Positions 20,162-29,301 of a stretch of DNA of 64,000 nucleotides are shown here, piece by piece; the first letter of the stretch is position 1; each line of letters opens with the position of its first letter. The position numbers and the translations under genes were made by a program. The stretch comes from Schlegelella_A sp035995885. Its GTDB lineage: Bacteria > Pseudomonadota > Gammaproteobacteria > Burkholderiales > Burkholderiaceae_C. The notes under the pieces are model-generated. The model saw only the letters and a list, made by a program, of their open reading frames with translations. It was not told the origin of the DNA and made no database searches. Where the stretch lies: positions 13,346 through 77,345 of the forward strand of contig DASYKC010000094.1 of the NCBI GenBank assembly GCA_035995885.1. The letters are read 5' to 3'.

Positions 20162-20208
20162 GCAGTGCCGCGCGCATCGGCCCGATGCAGAGGTCAAGCC
20201 TGCCCCGC

Positions 20209-23200
20209 ATGACTGACGCGGCGAACGACCCCGGGCTCGCGGCGTTGCCGGTCGAGCTGCTGCAGGCGCTGGTCGCGCACAGCCGCGACATGCTCGCCGT
20301 CACCGACGCGACCGGCACGCTGGTCTGGGCCAACGCCCGCTTCGCCGCCGCCACCGGCTACGCCGGCCGCGCCGCGACCTCGCTGCTCGACTTCACGACC
20401 CCCGGCACCTCGGGCTCCGAGGCGCGCCTGTCGTTCGCGCGCATGCTCAGCTCGCAGGGCGCCGATCACGGCGTCGTGCCGCTGCGCGGCCCGGCCGGCG
20501 AGACCTTCTGGGCCGACGTCCATTCGGCGCGTGTCGCCGGCCGCATCCTCTGGACCCTCGCCGACGTGACGCGCCAGCGCTCGCTCGCCGCGCGCGCCGC
20601 GCGCCAGGACGAGCTGCTCGACACCGCCCAGGAGTTCGGCCGGCTCGGCATCTGGGAGCGCGAGATCCCGTCGGGCGAAGGGCGCTGGGACAAGCACGTG
20701 TTCGGCTTCTGGGGCATCGACCCGGCGGCCGGGACGCCGAACTACAGCGAGGCGATCCAGCGCATCCATCCCGAGGATCGCGCCCGCATGAACTACGCCG
20801 AGTCGACCCGGCGCCCCGGCCGCTACGCGCAGCGCTATCGCGTCATCCAGCCCGACGGCAAGATGCGCTGGATCCACTCGCAGTGGGAAGTGAAGAACGG
20901 GCCGCGCGGCATTCCCGACCGCGCCCTCGGCGTCATGATGGACGACACCGAGGCCTACGACGCGGCGCGCACGCTGAGCGACGTCAACGCGCAGCTCACG
21001 CTCGCCGTCGACCTCGGCAAGATCGCGATCTGGCGCCACGACCTGCGCACCGGGCGAATGCACTACAGCGACCTCGCCTTCGAGCTGCTTGGCCTGGCGC
21101 CGCGCCCGGAGGGGTTGTCGATCGACGAGGTGCGCTCGTTCATCCACCCCGACGACATCCCGCTCGTCCTCGCCTCGGCCGAGCAGGCGCTGGCATCGCG
21201 CGAGCCGACCGACATGGAGGCGCGCTACCGGCGCGCCGACGGCAGCTGGCGCTACGTCCTGACGCGCCGCGTCGTCGAGCGCAACGAGAAGGGCGAGCCG
21301 ATCGCCTTTGTCGGCGTCGCCCTCGACATGACCGAGCGCGTCGAGCACCTGCGCCACGCCGAGGAGCTGGCGCGGCGACTCGAGGCGGCGTCGCGCGCCG
21401 CCGGCGTCGGCATCTGGACCACGACCATCGGCCCGGGCGGCGCCGACTGGAACGCGCAGATGTTCGAGCTGTTCGACCGCTGCGAGCCGCCGACGCCGCC
21501 GACCTTCGGTCGCTGGCTGCGCGACTCGATCCACCCCGGCGATCGCGATCGCGTCGGCACCGAGGCGCGTGCTTATTTCATCAGCGGCGACCACCCGTTC
21601 GACATCGAGTTCCGCGCCCTGCGCCGCGACGGCAGCGTGCGCTGGATCGTCATGCGCGCCGACATCGATCGCGTCCATCCCGGGCCGCGCCGCGTCCTCG
21701 GCATCGCCATGGACGTCACCGAGCGGCAGCGCGCGCTCGAGGCGCTGCGCGAGGCGAGCCAGCGCGCCGCGCTGATCACGCGCCACGCCGGCATCGGCAC
21801 CTGGGAGGCCGACGCCGACGGCAGGGAGCGCTGGGACGCGCAGATGTTCCACCTGCGCGGCCTCGCGCCGCAGGAGCGCGCGCCGACGCGCGAGGAGCGG
21901 CTCGCGATCGTCCATCCCGACGACGTCGCCGTCGTCCTCGACTCGATGGCCGGCGCGCAGGCGACGCACTTGCCCGCGGCCTACGAATTTCGCGTCGTCC
22001 TGCCCGGCGGCAGCCATCGCTGGCTCGCCTCGCGCTCGGCCGCCGTCCTCGACGACGCCGGCCGGCCGGCGCGCCGCGTCGGCGTCAACTGGGACATCAC
22101 CGAGAGCAAGAACGCCGAGATCGCGCGCCAGCAGACGGCGCTCGCCGAGCGCGAGATCCACGCCAAGTCGCAGTTTCTCTCGCGCATGAGCCACGAGCTG
22201 AGGACGCCGCTCAACGCCGTCCTCGGCTTCACCCAATTGCTGCAGATCGAGGCGCGCCAGTCGGCGCACGCCGGCCAGCTCGCCAAGCTCGAGCACGTCC
22301 GCGCCGCCGGCGATCACCTGCTCTCGCTCATCAACGACGTCCTCGACCTGTCGGGCCTCGAGGCCGGCGAGGTGCGGCTGTCGATGCAGGCGGTCGATCT
22401 CGGCCTCCTCGTCCGCCAGTCGCTGCCGCTGCTGCAATCGCTCGCGACGCAGCACGACGTCGAGCTCGAAACCGGGCGCGCCGAGGGCGTCGCCCGCGCC
22501 GACCCGACCCGGCTGCGCCAGGTGCTGATCAACCTGATCTCGAACGCGATCAAGTACAACCGGCCCGGCGGCACCGTGCGGGTCGAATCGCACGCCGACG
22601 CCGGCACGGCGACGCTCTCGGTGCGCGACACCGGCCGCGGCCTCAGCGCCGAGCAGATCGCCAGCCTGTTCGAGCCGTTCAATCGCTTCGGCGTCGAGAG
22701 CGAAGGGATCGAGGGCACCGGCATCGGCCTGACGATCGTCAAGGCGCTCGTCGACGGCATGGGCGGCCGGATCGAGGTCGAGAGCAGCCCCGGCCAGGGG
22801 ACCGTCTTCGCGGTGACGCTGCCGGCGGCGGCGATCCCCGAGGCGATCGACGAAGGCGGGTCGGCGCCCGACACGGTGCCCGATCTCCTCGGCGCGCCGG
22901 CGGCATCGCTCGAGCGCAGCGGCACGATCCTCTACATCGAGGACAACCCGGTCAACGTCCTCCTCGTCGAAGAGCTCGTCGCCGCCGTCGGCGGGCTGAT
23001 GATCGTCTCCGAGCCGACCGGCACGGCCGGCATCGAGCGCGCGCTCGTGCTCCGGCCCGATCTCGTCCTCGTCGACCTGCAGCTGCCCGACTTCGACGGC
23101 TACGAGGTCCTGCGCCGGCTGCGCGCCGATCCGCGCACGCGCGCGATCCCGTGCATCGCCCTGTCGGCGAACGCGATGCGCGAGGACATCGAGCGCGGCC

Positions 23201-23328
23201 TGGCGAGCGGCTTCGCCGACTACTGGACGAAGCCGATCGACTTTCCGGTCTTCATCGCCGCGCTGCACCGGATGTTCCCGGGCCTCGGCGCCGACGCCGT
23301 CGAAGCGCCGGCGCGCGCCGAGCATTGA
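20209..23328 (+). CDS. Multi-PAS hybrid sensor histidine kinase with receiver domain
   Basis: 1039 residues with no membrane segment, so a cytosolic sensor. About five PAS/PAC units precede the kinase: the first at about 15-115, others ending near 250, 370, 495 and 620. Their PAC ends are VTRQR, DTEAY, DMTERVE, DVTERQR and DITESKN. HisKA follows with H662 in SHELRTPLNAVLGF, then the HATPase with N, G1 and G2 boxes (NLISNAIKYN, DTGRGLS, GTGIGL). A C-terminal receiver has phospho-acceptor D956 (VDLQLPDFDGYE) and Lys in TKPIDF. No dedicated response regulator or phosphotransfer gene is adjacent. An in-frame ATG at 20185 is an alternative start. The signal is unknown; PAS units may bind haem, flavin or small molecules. 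Confidence 0.94.
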   Translation: MTDAANDPGLAALPVELLQALVAHSRDMLAVTDATGTLVWANARFAAATGYAGRAATSLLDFTTPGTSGSEARLSFARMLSSQGADHGVVPLRGPAGETFWADVHSARVAGRILWTLADVTRQRSLAARAARQDELLDTAQEFGRLGIWEREIPSGEGRWDKHVFGFWGIDPAAGTPNYSEAIQRIHPEDRARMNYAESTRRPGRYAQRYRVIQPDGKMRWIHSQWEVKNGPRGIPDRALGVMMDDTEAYDAARTLSDVNAQLTLAVDLGKIAIWRHDLRTGRMHYSDLAFELLGLAPRPEGLSIDEVRSFIHPDDIPLVLASAEQALASREPTDMEARYRRADGSWRYVLTRRVVERNEKGEPIAFVGVALDMTERVEHLRHAEELARRLEAASRAAGVGIWTTTIGPGGADWNAQMFELFDRCEPPTPPTFGRWLRDSIHPGDRDRVGTEARAYFISGDHPFDIEFRALRRDGSVRWIVMRADIDRVHPGPRRVLGIAMDVTERQRALEALREASQRAALITRHAGIGTWEADADGRERWDAQMFHLRGLAPQERAPTREERLAIVHPDDVAVVLDSMAGAQATHLPAAYEFRVVLPGGSHRWLASRSAAVLDDAGRPARRVGVNWDITESKNAEIARQQTALAEREIHAKSQFLSRMSHELRTPLNAVLGFTQLLQIEARQSAHAGQLAKLEHVRAAGDHLLSLINDVLDLSGLEAGEVRLSMQAVDLGLLVRQSLPLLQSLATQHDVELETGRAEGVARADPTRLRQVLINLISNAIKYNRPGGTVRVESHADAGTATLSVRDTGRGLSAEQIASLFEPFNRFGVESEGIEGTGIGLTIVKALVDGMGGRIEVESSPGQGTVFAVTLPAAAIPEAIDEGGSAPDTVPDLLGAPAASLERSGTILYIEDNPVNVLLVEELVAAVGGLMIVSEPTGTAGIERALVLRPDLVLVDLQLPDFDGYEVLRRLRADPRTRAIPCIALSANAMREDIERGLASGFADYWTKPIDFPVFIAALHRMFPGLGADAVEAPARAEH

Positions 23329-23338
23329 GCCGGCGAAT

Positions 23339-23370
23339 GAGCCGAGCCCGGGCTAGCCCGGGACCGGCTC
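23339..23370. terminator. Bidirectional terminator-like palindrome between convergent genes
   Basis: CCCGGGCTAGCCCGGG (23347-23362) is a perfect 16-base palindrome that includes the stop codon of the oligopeptidase gene. It is flanked by GAGCCG and CGGCTC, which extend the stem after a 2x2 mismatch. It lies between the 3' ends of the hybrid kinase and oligopeptidase genes. No T-run follows on either strand. Confidence 0.5.
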
Positions 23371-25413
23371 GAGCAGGCCGCGCTGCCGGAGCATCGGCTC
23401 GGGACCGGCGGCGCGGCCGCGGAAGGCGCGGTACGCCTCGCCCGGCTCGATCGAATTGCCCGACGAGTAGATGAAGCGGGCGAGGCGGCGCGCGACCGCC
23501 GGATCGAACGGATCGCCGGCCTCGACGAAGGCGTCGTAGCCGTCAGCATCGAGCACCTCGGCCCACAGGTAGACGTAGTAGCCGGCGGCGTAGCCCGAGC
23601 CCGAGAACAGATGCTGGAAATGCACCAGCCGATGGTTGACGCCGACCGCCGCCGGCAGGCCGAGCCGCTCGAGCTCGGCACGCTCGAAGGCGACGACGTC
23701 GATCGGCTCGCTCGCCGTGCGCGCATGCACCGCCATGTCGACGAGCGCCGAGGCGGCGTAGCGCACCGTCTCGTAGCCCTGGTTGAAGTGGCGCGCCCGA
23801 TGCAGCTTGGCGATCAGCGCGTCGGGGATCGACGCGCCGGTCTCGTGGTGGCGCGCGTGGCGCTTCAGCACCGCCGGCTCCTCGAGCCAGTGCTCGAACA
23901 GCTGCGACGGCAGCTCGACGAAATCGCGCAGGACGTTGGTGCCCGAGACGCGCTCGTAGGTGACGTTCGAGAGCAAGCCGTGCAGGCCGTGGCCGAACTC
24001 GTGGAAGAGCGTGCGCGCGTCGTCGACGCTGAGCAGCGTCGGTGCGCCAGGCGCGCCCTTGGCGAAGTTGTTGTTGTTGACGATGATCGGCAGCACCGGC
24101 GCGGCGTCGGCAGCGCCGTTGCGCGACTGCAGCCGGTACGAGCTCATCCAGGCGCCGCTGCGCTTGGTCGGCCGGGCGAAGTTGTCGTGCAGGAAGAGGC
24201 CGATCGGCCCGGCCGCGCCGCGCACTTCGTAGACCGCGACGTCGGGGTGATACGCGGCGATGTCGGGCCGGGCGACGAACGAGACGCCGAACAGGCGCGC
24301 CGCGCAGTCGAACGCCGCGGCGACCATCCGCTCGAGCGGGAAGTACGGCTTGATCTCGGCCTCGTCGAGGTCGAAGCGCACCTGGCGCACCTTCTCGGCG
24401 TAGAAGCGCCAGTCCCACGGCTCGATCGTGCTGCTCTCGCCGCGCGACAGGGCGAGCGCGGCGAGCGCCTCGCGCTCCTCCTCGGCGCGCGCCCGCGCCG
24501 GTTGCCAGACCTGCTCGAGCAGCGACGTCACCGCCGCCTGGCTGCGTGCCATCGTGTCGCTGAGGGCGAAGTCGGCATAGCTGGCGTAGCCGTGCAGGCG
24601 CGCCTGCTCGAGGCGCAGCGCGAGGATCTCGGCGGCGACCGCGCGGTTGTCGGTCGCGCCGGCGTGCTCGCCGCGCGAGGTCCAGGCGCGCCATGCGGTC
24701 TCGCGCAGGTCGCGGCGGTCGGAGAAGGTGAGGAAGGGAACGATGTGCGAGCGCGAGAGCGTGATCACCGCGCCGTCGGCGACGCCGCGCTCGAGCGCTG
24801 CCTGGCGCGCAGCGTCGCGGACGAACGGTGGCAGGCCGGCGAGATCGGCCTCGTCCTTCAGCATCATCCGGAAGTCGTTCTCGTCGGCGAGAACGTTCTG
24901 GCCGAAGCGCGTCGTCAACTCGGCGAGCCGCTGCATCACCGCCGCGTAGCGCGCCTGCTCGGCCGGTGCCAGCTTGGCGCCGGCACGGACGAAGTCGAGG
25001 TGGAAGCGCTCGAGGACGCGGCGCTGCTCGGCGTCGAGGCCGATCCGTTCGCGCGCCGCGTGCAGCGCGTCGATCCGCGCGAACAGCGCCGCGTGGGTGT
25101 AGACCTTGCTGTCGTGCGCGGCCAGCAGCGGCGCCATCTCGCGCTCGACCGCCTGCAGCGCCGGCGAGGTCTCGCTCGAGGTCAGGTTGTGGAACAGCTG
25201 GCCGATGCGCTCGAGCGCGCGGCCGGCGCGGTCGAACGCGGCGACCGTGTTGGCGAACGTCGGCTCGTCGGCCACCGCGCCGAGCGCGTCGATCTCGGCG
25301 AGATGGCCGCGCATCGCCGCGGCGAACGCCGGCGCGAAGTGCTCGGCACGAATTTCACGGAACGGCGGCAGGCCGTACGGGCCCGTCCACGGCGCCAGCA
25401 GGGGGTTCGTCAT
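23353..25413 (-). CDS. prlC: M3-family oligopeptidase A
   Basis: 686 residues, close to the 680 of E. coli OpdA/PrlC. It begins NPLLAPWTGPYGLPPF, typical of oligopeptidase A. The zinc motif is HEFGH at 471-475, with the third ligand expected in the downstream helix, and the family segment PPVLPIIVNN-type region just before it. It degrades short peptides, including cleaved signal peptides, in the cytoplasm. Its ATG overlaps the stop of the upstream secreted-protein gene (ATGA), and that gene follows gor, so gor, the secreted protein and prlC form one leftward operon. Confidence 0.93.
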   Translation of the reverse strand: MTNPLLAPWTGPYGLPPFREIRAEHFAPAFAAAMRGHLAEIDALGAVADEPTFANTVAAFDRAGRALERIGQLFHNLTSSETSPALQAVEREMAPLLAAHDSKVYTHAALFARIDALHAARERIGLDAEQRRVLERFHLDFVRAGAKLAPAEQARYAAVMQRLAELTTRFGQNVLADENDFRMMLKDEADLAGLPPFVRDAARQAALERGVADGAVITLSRSHIVPFLTFSDRRDLRETAWRAWTSRGEHAGATDNRAVAAEILALRLEQARLHGYASYADFALSDTMARSQAAVTSLLEQVWQPARARAEEEREALAALALSRGESSTIEPWDWRFYAEKVRQVRFDLDEAEIKPYFPLERMVAAAFDCAARLFGVSFVARPDIAAYHPDVAVYEVRGAAGPIGLFLHDNFARPTKRSGAWMSSYRLQSRNGAADAAPVLPIIVNNNNFAKGAPGAPTLLSVDDARTLFHEFGHGLHGLLSNVTYERVSGTNVLRDFVELPSQLFEHWLEEPAVLKRHARHHETGASIPDALIAKLHRARHFNQGYETVRYAASALVDMAVHARTASEPIDVVAFERAELERLGLPAAVGVNHRLVHFQHLFSGSGYAAGYYVYLWAEVLDADGYDAFVEAGDPFDPAVARRLARFIYSSGNSIEPGEAYRAFRGRAAGPEPMLRQRGLLEPVPG

Positions 25414-25922
25414 TTCTTGCGCTGGATGTCGCTCAGGTCGCGATCGTCGTAGCGGCGGTTCGCGCACGCCTTCTCGTAGGCTTCCTTCGCCGTCAGGATG
25501 CTCTCGGCGCTGGTGTTGTAGGCGGCGACCTGGGCCTGGTAGGCGTCGATGCGGTCGTTGCGCTCGAGCACCTTGGCGTTGTACGTCGTCACCGCGTCGG
25601 CATTGGTGCGATCGAGCGTCGTGCCTTGCTCGGCGAGCGCCGTGCCGGTGCTGTCGATCTCGGTCTTGGCGGCGGCCATCTCGGCCTTGGCCTTCAGCGC
25701 CGCGTCGGTGTCCTTGGCGAGCTTGTCCTTTTGCGTCATGCAATCGCGCAGCTGCGCGGGCGTCAGCACCGAGGTCTTCGACGTCGCCGGCGGCGTGGCC
25801 GCCTTCTTGTCGGCAGCGAACGCGGCCGGCGCGAGCAGCGCGGTCGCCAGAACGCCGATCGCTGCGGCGCGAAAGAGGGGAGGCGGCGGGTGCGGAATCT
25901 GCATGGGCGCGGTTCGAGTCAA
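25410..25922 (-). CDS. Secreted helical protein of unknown function
   Basis: 170 residues from a TTG start supported by GAGGA at the right distance; an ATG 18 bases later (25904) is the alternative. A Pro-rich start is followed by a signal peptide ending AAFAADKK (about residues 20-38). The mature part is mostly Ala/Lys/Asp/Glu helix, probably coiled coil, with two Cys (about 61 and 153) that could form a disulfide in the periplasm. The C-terminus is charged (YDDRDLSDIQRKK). No family is recognised. It sits between gor and prlC with 7 bases and a 4-base overlap respectively. Confidence 0.75.
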   Translation of the reverse strand: MTRTAPMQIPHPPPPLFRAAAIGVLATALLAPAAFAADKKAATPPATSKTSVLTPAQLRDCMTQKDKLAKDTDAALKAKAEMAAAKTEIDSTGTALAEQGTTLDRTNADAVTTYNAKVLERNDRIDAYQAQVAAYNTSAESILTAKEAYEKACANRRYDDRDLSDIQRKK

Positions 25923-25929
25923 GATGTCC

Positions 25930-27294
25930 TCAGGATGATGCCACCACCGCCTCGCGCATCGTCACGAACTCCTCGGCCGCCGTCGGGTGAATGCCGAGCG
26001 TGGCATCGAAGATCGCCTTCGTCGCCCCCGCCTTCATCGCCACCGCAAAGCCCTGGATCGTCTCGCCGGCGTCGGCGCCGACCATGTGCAGGCCGACGAC
26101 GCGATCGTTGGCGTCGTCGACGACGAGCTTCATCAGCGTCCGCTCGCTGCTCAGCGACAAGGTGTGGCGCAAGGGCTTGAAGTCCGACCGGTAGACGCGG
26201 ATCTTCTCGAAGCGACCGCGCGCGTCGCTTTCCGACAGGCCGATCGTGCCGATGTTCGGGTGAGTGAAGACGGCGGTCGGGATGTGCAGGTAGTCGACGT
26301 GTCGCTCGGCGCCGCCGAAGAGATCGTCGACCAGCGCCATCGCCTCGGCGAGGGCGACCGGCGTCAGCTGGACGCGGTCGATGACGTCGCCGATCGCGTA
26401 GATGCTCGCGACGCTGGTCCGGTAGCGCTCGTCGACGACGACGGCGCCGTTGATGTCGAGCTCGACGCCGACCGCCTCGAGGCCGAGCCCGGCCGTGTTC
26501 GGGACGCGGCCGGTGGCGCAGAGCACGGCGTCGGCGGCGAGCGTGCTGCCGTCGCCGAGGACGACGCGGGTCGAGCCGTCGTCGTTCGCCTCGAGCGCGC
26601 GCACGGTCGCGCCGAGGCGGATGTCGACGCCCTTCTTGATCATCTCGGCGGCGACGAAGTTGCGGATGTCGACGTCGAAACCGCGCAGGATCTGCTCGCC
26701 GCGGTAGAGCTGGGTGACGCTCGCGCCGAGGCCGTTGAAGATCGACGCGAATTCGCAGGCGATGTAGCCGGCGCCGATGACGACGAGGCGCTTCGGGAAG
26801 GCCGCCAGGTCGAAGATCTCGTTCGAGCTGATCGCGCGCTCGCCGCCGGGCACGTCGGCCGGCACCGGCCAGCCGCCGGTGGCGACGACGATGCGCTCGG
26901 CGCGATGGCGGACGCCCCCGACCTCGACCTCGTTCGCGCCGACGATGCGGGCGCGGCCGCGCAGCAAGGTGGCGCCCGCGCTCGTCAGCAGGTTGCCGTA
27001 GACGGCGTTGAGGCGGCTGATCTCGACGCGCCGGTTCGCCTTCAGCGTCTCCCAGTCGAAGCTCGAATCGCCCACCTTCCAGCCGAAGCCGTGCGCCTCG
27101 TCGAAGCTTTCGGCGTAGTGGGAGGCGAAGCTGTAGAGCTTCTTCGGGATGCAGCCGACGTTGACGCAGGTGCCGCCGAGCGCCGCGTCCTCGGCGACGG
27201 CGACGCGCGCGCCGCGCTGCGCCGCCATGCGCGCGGCGCGGACGCCGCCGCTGCCGGCGCCGATGATGAAGAGATCGAAGTCGCTGCCGCTCAT
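25930..27294 (-). CDS. gor: Glutathione-disulfide reductase
   Basis: 454 residues, like the 450 of E. coli Gor. The FAD loop is GAGSGGVRAAR (12-22), the redox-active pair is C43/C48 in GGTCVNVGCIPKK, the NADPH domain has GAGYIACEFA, and the active-site His-Glu lies in GIHPTAAEEF near the end. RLYRGEQILRGFD-type residues after the NADPH loop favour glutathione over thioredoxin-like substrates. The reaction is GSSG + NADPH to 2 GSH in the cytoplasm. It is first in the gor/secreted protein/prlC operon. Confidence 0.96.
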   Translation of the reverse strand: MSGSDFDLFIIGAGSGGVRAARMAAQRGARVAVAEDAALGGTCVNVGCIPKKLYSFASHYAESFDEAHGFGWKVGDSSFDWETLKANRRVEISRLNAVYGNLLTSAGATLLRGRARIVGANEVEVGGVRHRAERIVVATGGWPVPADVPGGERAISSNEIFDLAAFPKRLVVIGAGYIACEFASIFNGLGASVTQLYRGEQILRGFDVDIRNFVAAEMIKKGVDIRLGATVRALEANDDGSTRVVLGDGSTLAADAVLCATGRVPNTAGLGLEAVGVELDINGAVVVDERYRTSVASIYAIGDVIDRVQLTPVALAEAMALVDDLFGGAERHVDYLHIPTAVFTHPNIGTIGLSESDARGRFEKIRVYRSDFKPLRHTLSLSSERTLMKLVVDDANDRVVGLHMVGADAGETIQGFAVAMKAGATKAIFDATLGIHPTAAEEFVTMREAVVASS

Positions 27295-27310
27295 TCGCTC
27301 GGGGCGACGA

Positions 27311-27583
27311 TCACTTGAGCGCTTTCTTCAGCAGCTCGGCGACGAGGCCGTTGATGCCGTCGGCGTGGCCGGCGCTCTTCTCGCGCAGCGTCGCGGCGAG
27401 GTCGGCGGGCAGCTTGCACGCGAACGGGACCAGGCCGGCGGCGGCGTCGAGACGGCGCTGCTCGCGTCGATCGACGACCTCGCTCGCGCCCTGGCCGAAG
27501 CGGCCCCCGGCGCCGGCGGGCCGCATCTGTCCCCCGACCTTTTTGCCGAGTTGCTTGTCGAGGTCTGACTTCTTCATGCTCAT
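27311..27583 (-). CDS. Small conserved hypothetical protein, possible DNA-binding helix pair at C-terminus
   Basis: 90 residues. The start MSMKKSDLDKQLGKKV is basic. A Gly/Arg/Gln middle follows, then LVPFACKLPADLAATLREK and a C-terminal helix ending LVAELLKKALK. The end resembles a ribbon-helix-helix-like or antitoxin-type fold, but the match is loose and no toxin gene is next to it. The ribosome binding site is weak. It is divergent from yaeQ with 56 bases between, and ends 16 bases before the start of gor, so it could be the first gene of that operon. Confidence 0.65.
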   Translation of the reverse strand: MSMKKSDLDKQLGKKVGGQMRPAGAGGRFGQGASEVVDRREQRRLDAAAGLVPFACKLPADLAATLREKSAGHADGINGLVAELLKKALK

Positions 27584-27639
27584 GAGTTGTCTTCTTCGTG
27601 GCGAGCCGTGATTGTGGCGCGCTGTGGCACAGTCGGCCG

Positions 27640-28200
27640 ATGGCCCAGAAAGCGACCGTCTGCAAGGCCGCCGTCCAGCTCGCCGATGTCGACCGCTCGG
27701 TCTACGGCGACCACCTCGTCACCCTCGCGCGTCATCCCTCCGAGACCGACGAGCGGATGATGATCCGCCTGCTCGCCTTCGCCCTCAACGTGCCGGCCGA
27801 CGATCACGCCGGCACGCTCGACTTCGCCAAGGGCATGTGGGAGCCCGAGGAGGCCGAGCTCTGGCAGAAGGACCTGACCGGCCGCCTCGTCCACTGGATC
27901 GAGGTCGGCCAGCCCGAGGAACGCCGCCTCGTCAAGGCAAGCGGCCGCGCCGACCGGGTCAGCGTCTACGCCTTCAGCCACGGCGCACCGGCGTGGTGGG
28001 CGGCCTTGTCGAGCCGGGTCGAGCGCGCCGGCAACGTCGACGCCTGGCTCGTGCCTTCGGAGCAGAGCCGGGAGCTCGCCTTGCTGGCGCAACGCAACAT
28101 GCAGCTGCAGATCAACCGGCAGGACGGCATCGTCTGGGTCGCCGACGGCGCGCGCTCGGTCGAGATCCATCCGCACCGGCTGTCGGCCGAGCGTCGATGA
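27640..28200 (+). CDS. yaeQ: YaeQ family protein
   Basis: 186 residues, the usual YaeQ length. The opening ATVCKAAVQLADVDRSVY and the segment RHPSETDERMMIRLLAFAL are highly characteristic. The fold is a variant of the restriction-endonuclease-like (PD-(D/E)XK) fold; the family's role is unsettled, and an early report linked E. coli YaeQ to suppression of rfaH loss. ATG at 27640. Its stop overlaps the start of the DUF924 gene (ATGA), so the two are coupled. Confidence 0.95.
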   Translation: MAQKATVCKAAVQLADVDRSVYGDHLVTLARHPSETDERMMIRLLAFALNVPADDHAGTLDFAKGMWEPEEAELWQKDLTGRLVHWIEVGQPEERRLVKASGRADRVSVYAFSHGAPAWWAALSSRVERAGNVDAWLVPSEQSRELALLAQRNMQLQINRQDGIVWVADGARSVEIHPHRLSAERR

Positions 28201-28790
28201 GCGCGACGCCGGTCGACGATCCGGAAGCCGTCCTCGACTTCTGGTTCGGCGCTCCCGACAGCGCCGAATTCGGCAGTGCTCGCAAGGCCTGGTTCGCCAA
28301 GGACGACGCCTTCGACGCGTCGGTGCGCGATCGCTTCGGCGCGCTGATCGAGCGCGCGCTGCGCGGCGAGCTCGAGGGCTGGGCCGAGTCGCCGCGCTCG
28401 GCGCTGGCGCAGGTCCTCCTGCTCGATCAGCTCACGCGCAACGCCTTTCGCGGCACGGCGCGGTCGTTCGCGGGCGACGCGCGCGCGCTCGCGGCGGCGA
28501 GCCGGATGGTCGGCGCGCGCCAGGACGAGGCGCTGCCGCCGTTCATGCGCGCCTTCGTCTACATGCCGTTCGAGCACGCCGAAGGTCTGGCGATGCAGGA
28601 CGAGGCGATCCGCCTCTTCGCGCGGCTCGTGAGCGAGGCGCCCGAGCACGCCGACATGCTCGACTACGCCCATCGCCATCGCGCCGTGATCGAGCGCTTC
28701 GGCCGCTTCCCGCACCGCAACGACATCCTCGGCCGCCGGGCGACGGCCGAGGAGATCGCTTTCGTTCAGCAGCCCGGCTCAGGCTTCTAA
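28197..28790 (+). CDS. DUF924 family protein
   Basis: 197 residues. The family pattern is clear: VLDFWFGA near the N-terminus, WFAKDDAFDASVRDRFG, LLLDQLTRNAFRGTA and FRYMPFEHAE-like FVYMPFEHAE, then a terminal GRFPHRND. It is all-helical and predicted cytoplasmic. No biochemical role is established. It is translationally coupled to yaeQ through an ATGA overlap. It converges on the YXWGXW protein gene 22 bases downstream. Confidence 0.93.
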   Translation: MSATPVDDPEAVLDFWFGAPDSAEFGSARKAWFAKDDAFDASVRDRFGALIERALRGELEGWAESPRSALAQVLLLDQLTRNAFRGTARSFAGDARALAAASRMVGARQDEALPPFMRAFVYMPFEHAEGLAMQDEAIRLFARLVSEAPEHADMLDYAHRHRAVIERFGRFPHRNDILGRRATAEEIAFVQQPGSGF

Positions 28791-28812
28791 GTCGGGCCGC
28801 GGTCGCCCTGCG

Positions 28813-29181
28813 TTACGGCCGGCGCGGATTGTCGGGATGGCGATCGACCGCGTTCGGAACGCCGTCGCCGTCGCGGTCGCCGCGCGCCCACATGCCGCGG
28901 TTCAAGCGCCAGCGGTCGCCGCTCTGCTCCCACCTCGGCTCGCGATACACGTAGCCGCGGCGCGCGCGTTCCCAGTGGCCGCTCATCCAGACGTGGCGAT
29001 GGCCGCGCCAGTCCCAGTAGCCGGGGACCCAGGCATAGCCGGCGCGCGCCGCGGGGACGACCTCGGTGCGCGGCGGCGGCGGGGCGACGCGGACGTCGAT
29101 GTACGGCGCGGCGACGGCGGACGCCGAGATCGTCGCCGAGGCGGCGGCGACGAGGGCGAGGGTTTTGAATTTCGAGAACAT
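28813..29181 (-). CDS. Secreted YXWGXW-repeat protein with a thrombospondin-3-like tail
   Basis: 122 residues with AAGGAGA before the ATG. A signal peptide ends ASAVAA (about residue 24). The mature part has aromatic repeats GYWDWRGHRHVW and SGHWERARRGYVYREPRW, the YXWGXW pattern of Pfam PF12779. The C-terminus reads DRDGDGVPNAVDRHPDN, which fits a thrombospondin type 3 calcium-binding repeat (DxDGDGxxNxxD). It is likely periplasmic or surface-associated. The larger frame upstream of this ATG is a shadow of other genes. Confidence 0.85.
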   Translation of the reverse strand: MFSKFKTLALVAAASATISASAVAAPYIDVRVAPPPPRTEVVPAARAGYAWVPGYWDWRGHRHVWMSGHWERARRGYVYREPRWEQSGDRWRLNRGMWARGDRDGDGVPNAVDRHPDNPRRP

Positions 29182-29301
29182 CGTGTCTCCTTCGATCAAT
29201 GACCGCAGGATCATGGAACGGGCAGCCCGGAGGCGGCGTCGGAAAACGCCCGCACCGCCTGTAAGGCGCGTCCTTCGCCACCGTCGTCCACTGCCGCGCC
29301 G

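Noticed and set aside
20194..23325. 1043-codon minus-strand frame opposite the hybrid kinase
   Set aside because: It is made of shadow sequence (repeated AxRD, GVGxx patterns); the plus strand encodes clear PAS, HisKA, HATPase and receiver motifs.
27311..27583. Antitoxin of a toxin-antitoxin pair
   Set aside because: The C-terminus is loosely ribbon-helix-helix-like, but neither neighbour (gor, yaeQ) is a toxin and no short partner ORF overlaps it.
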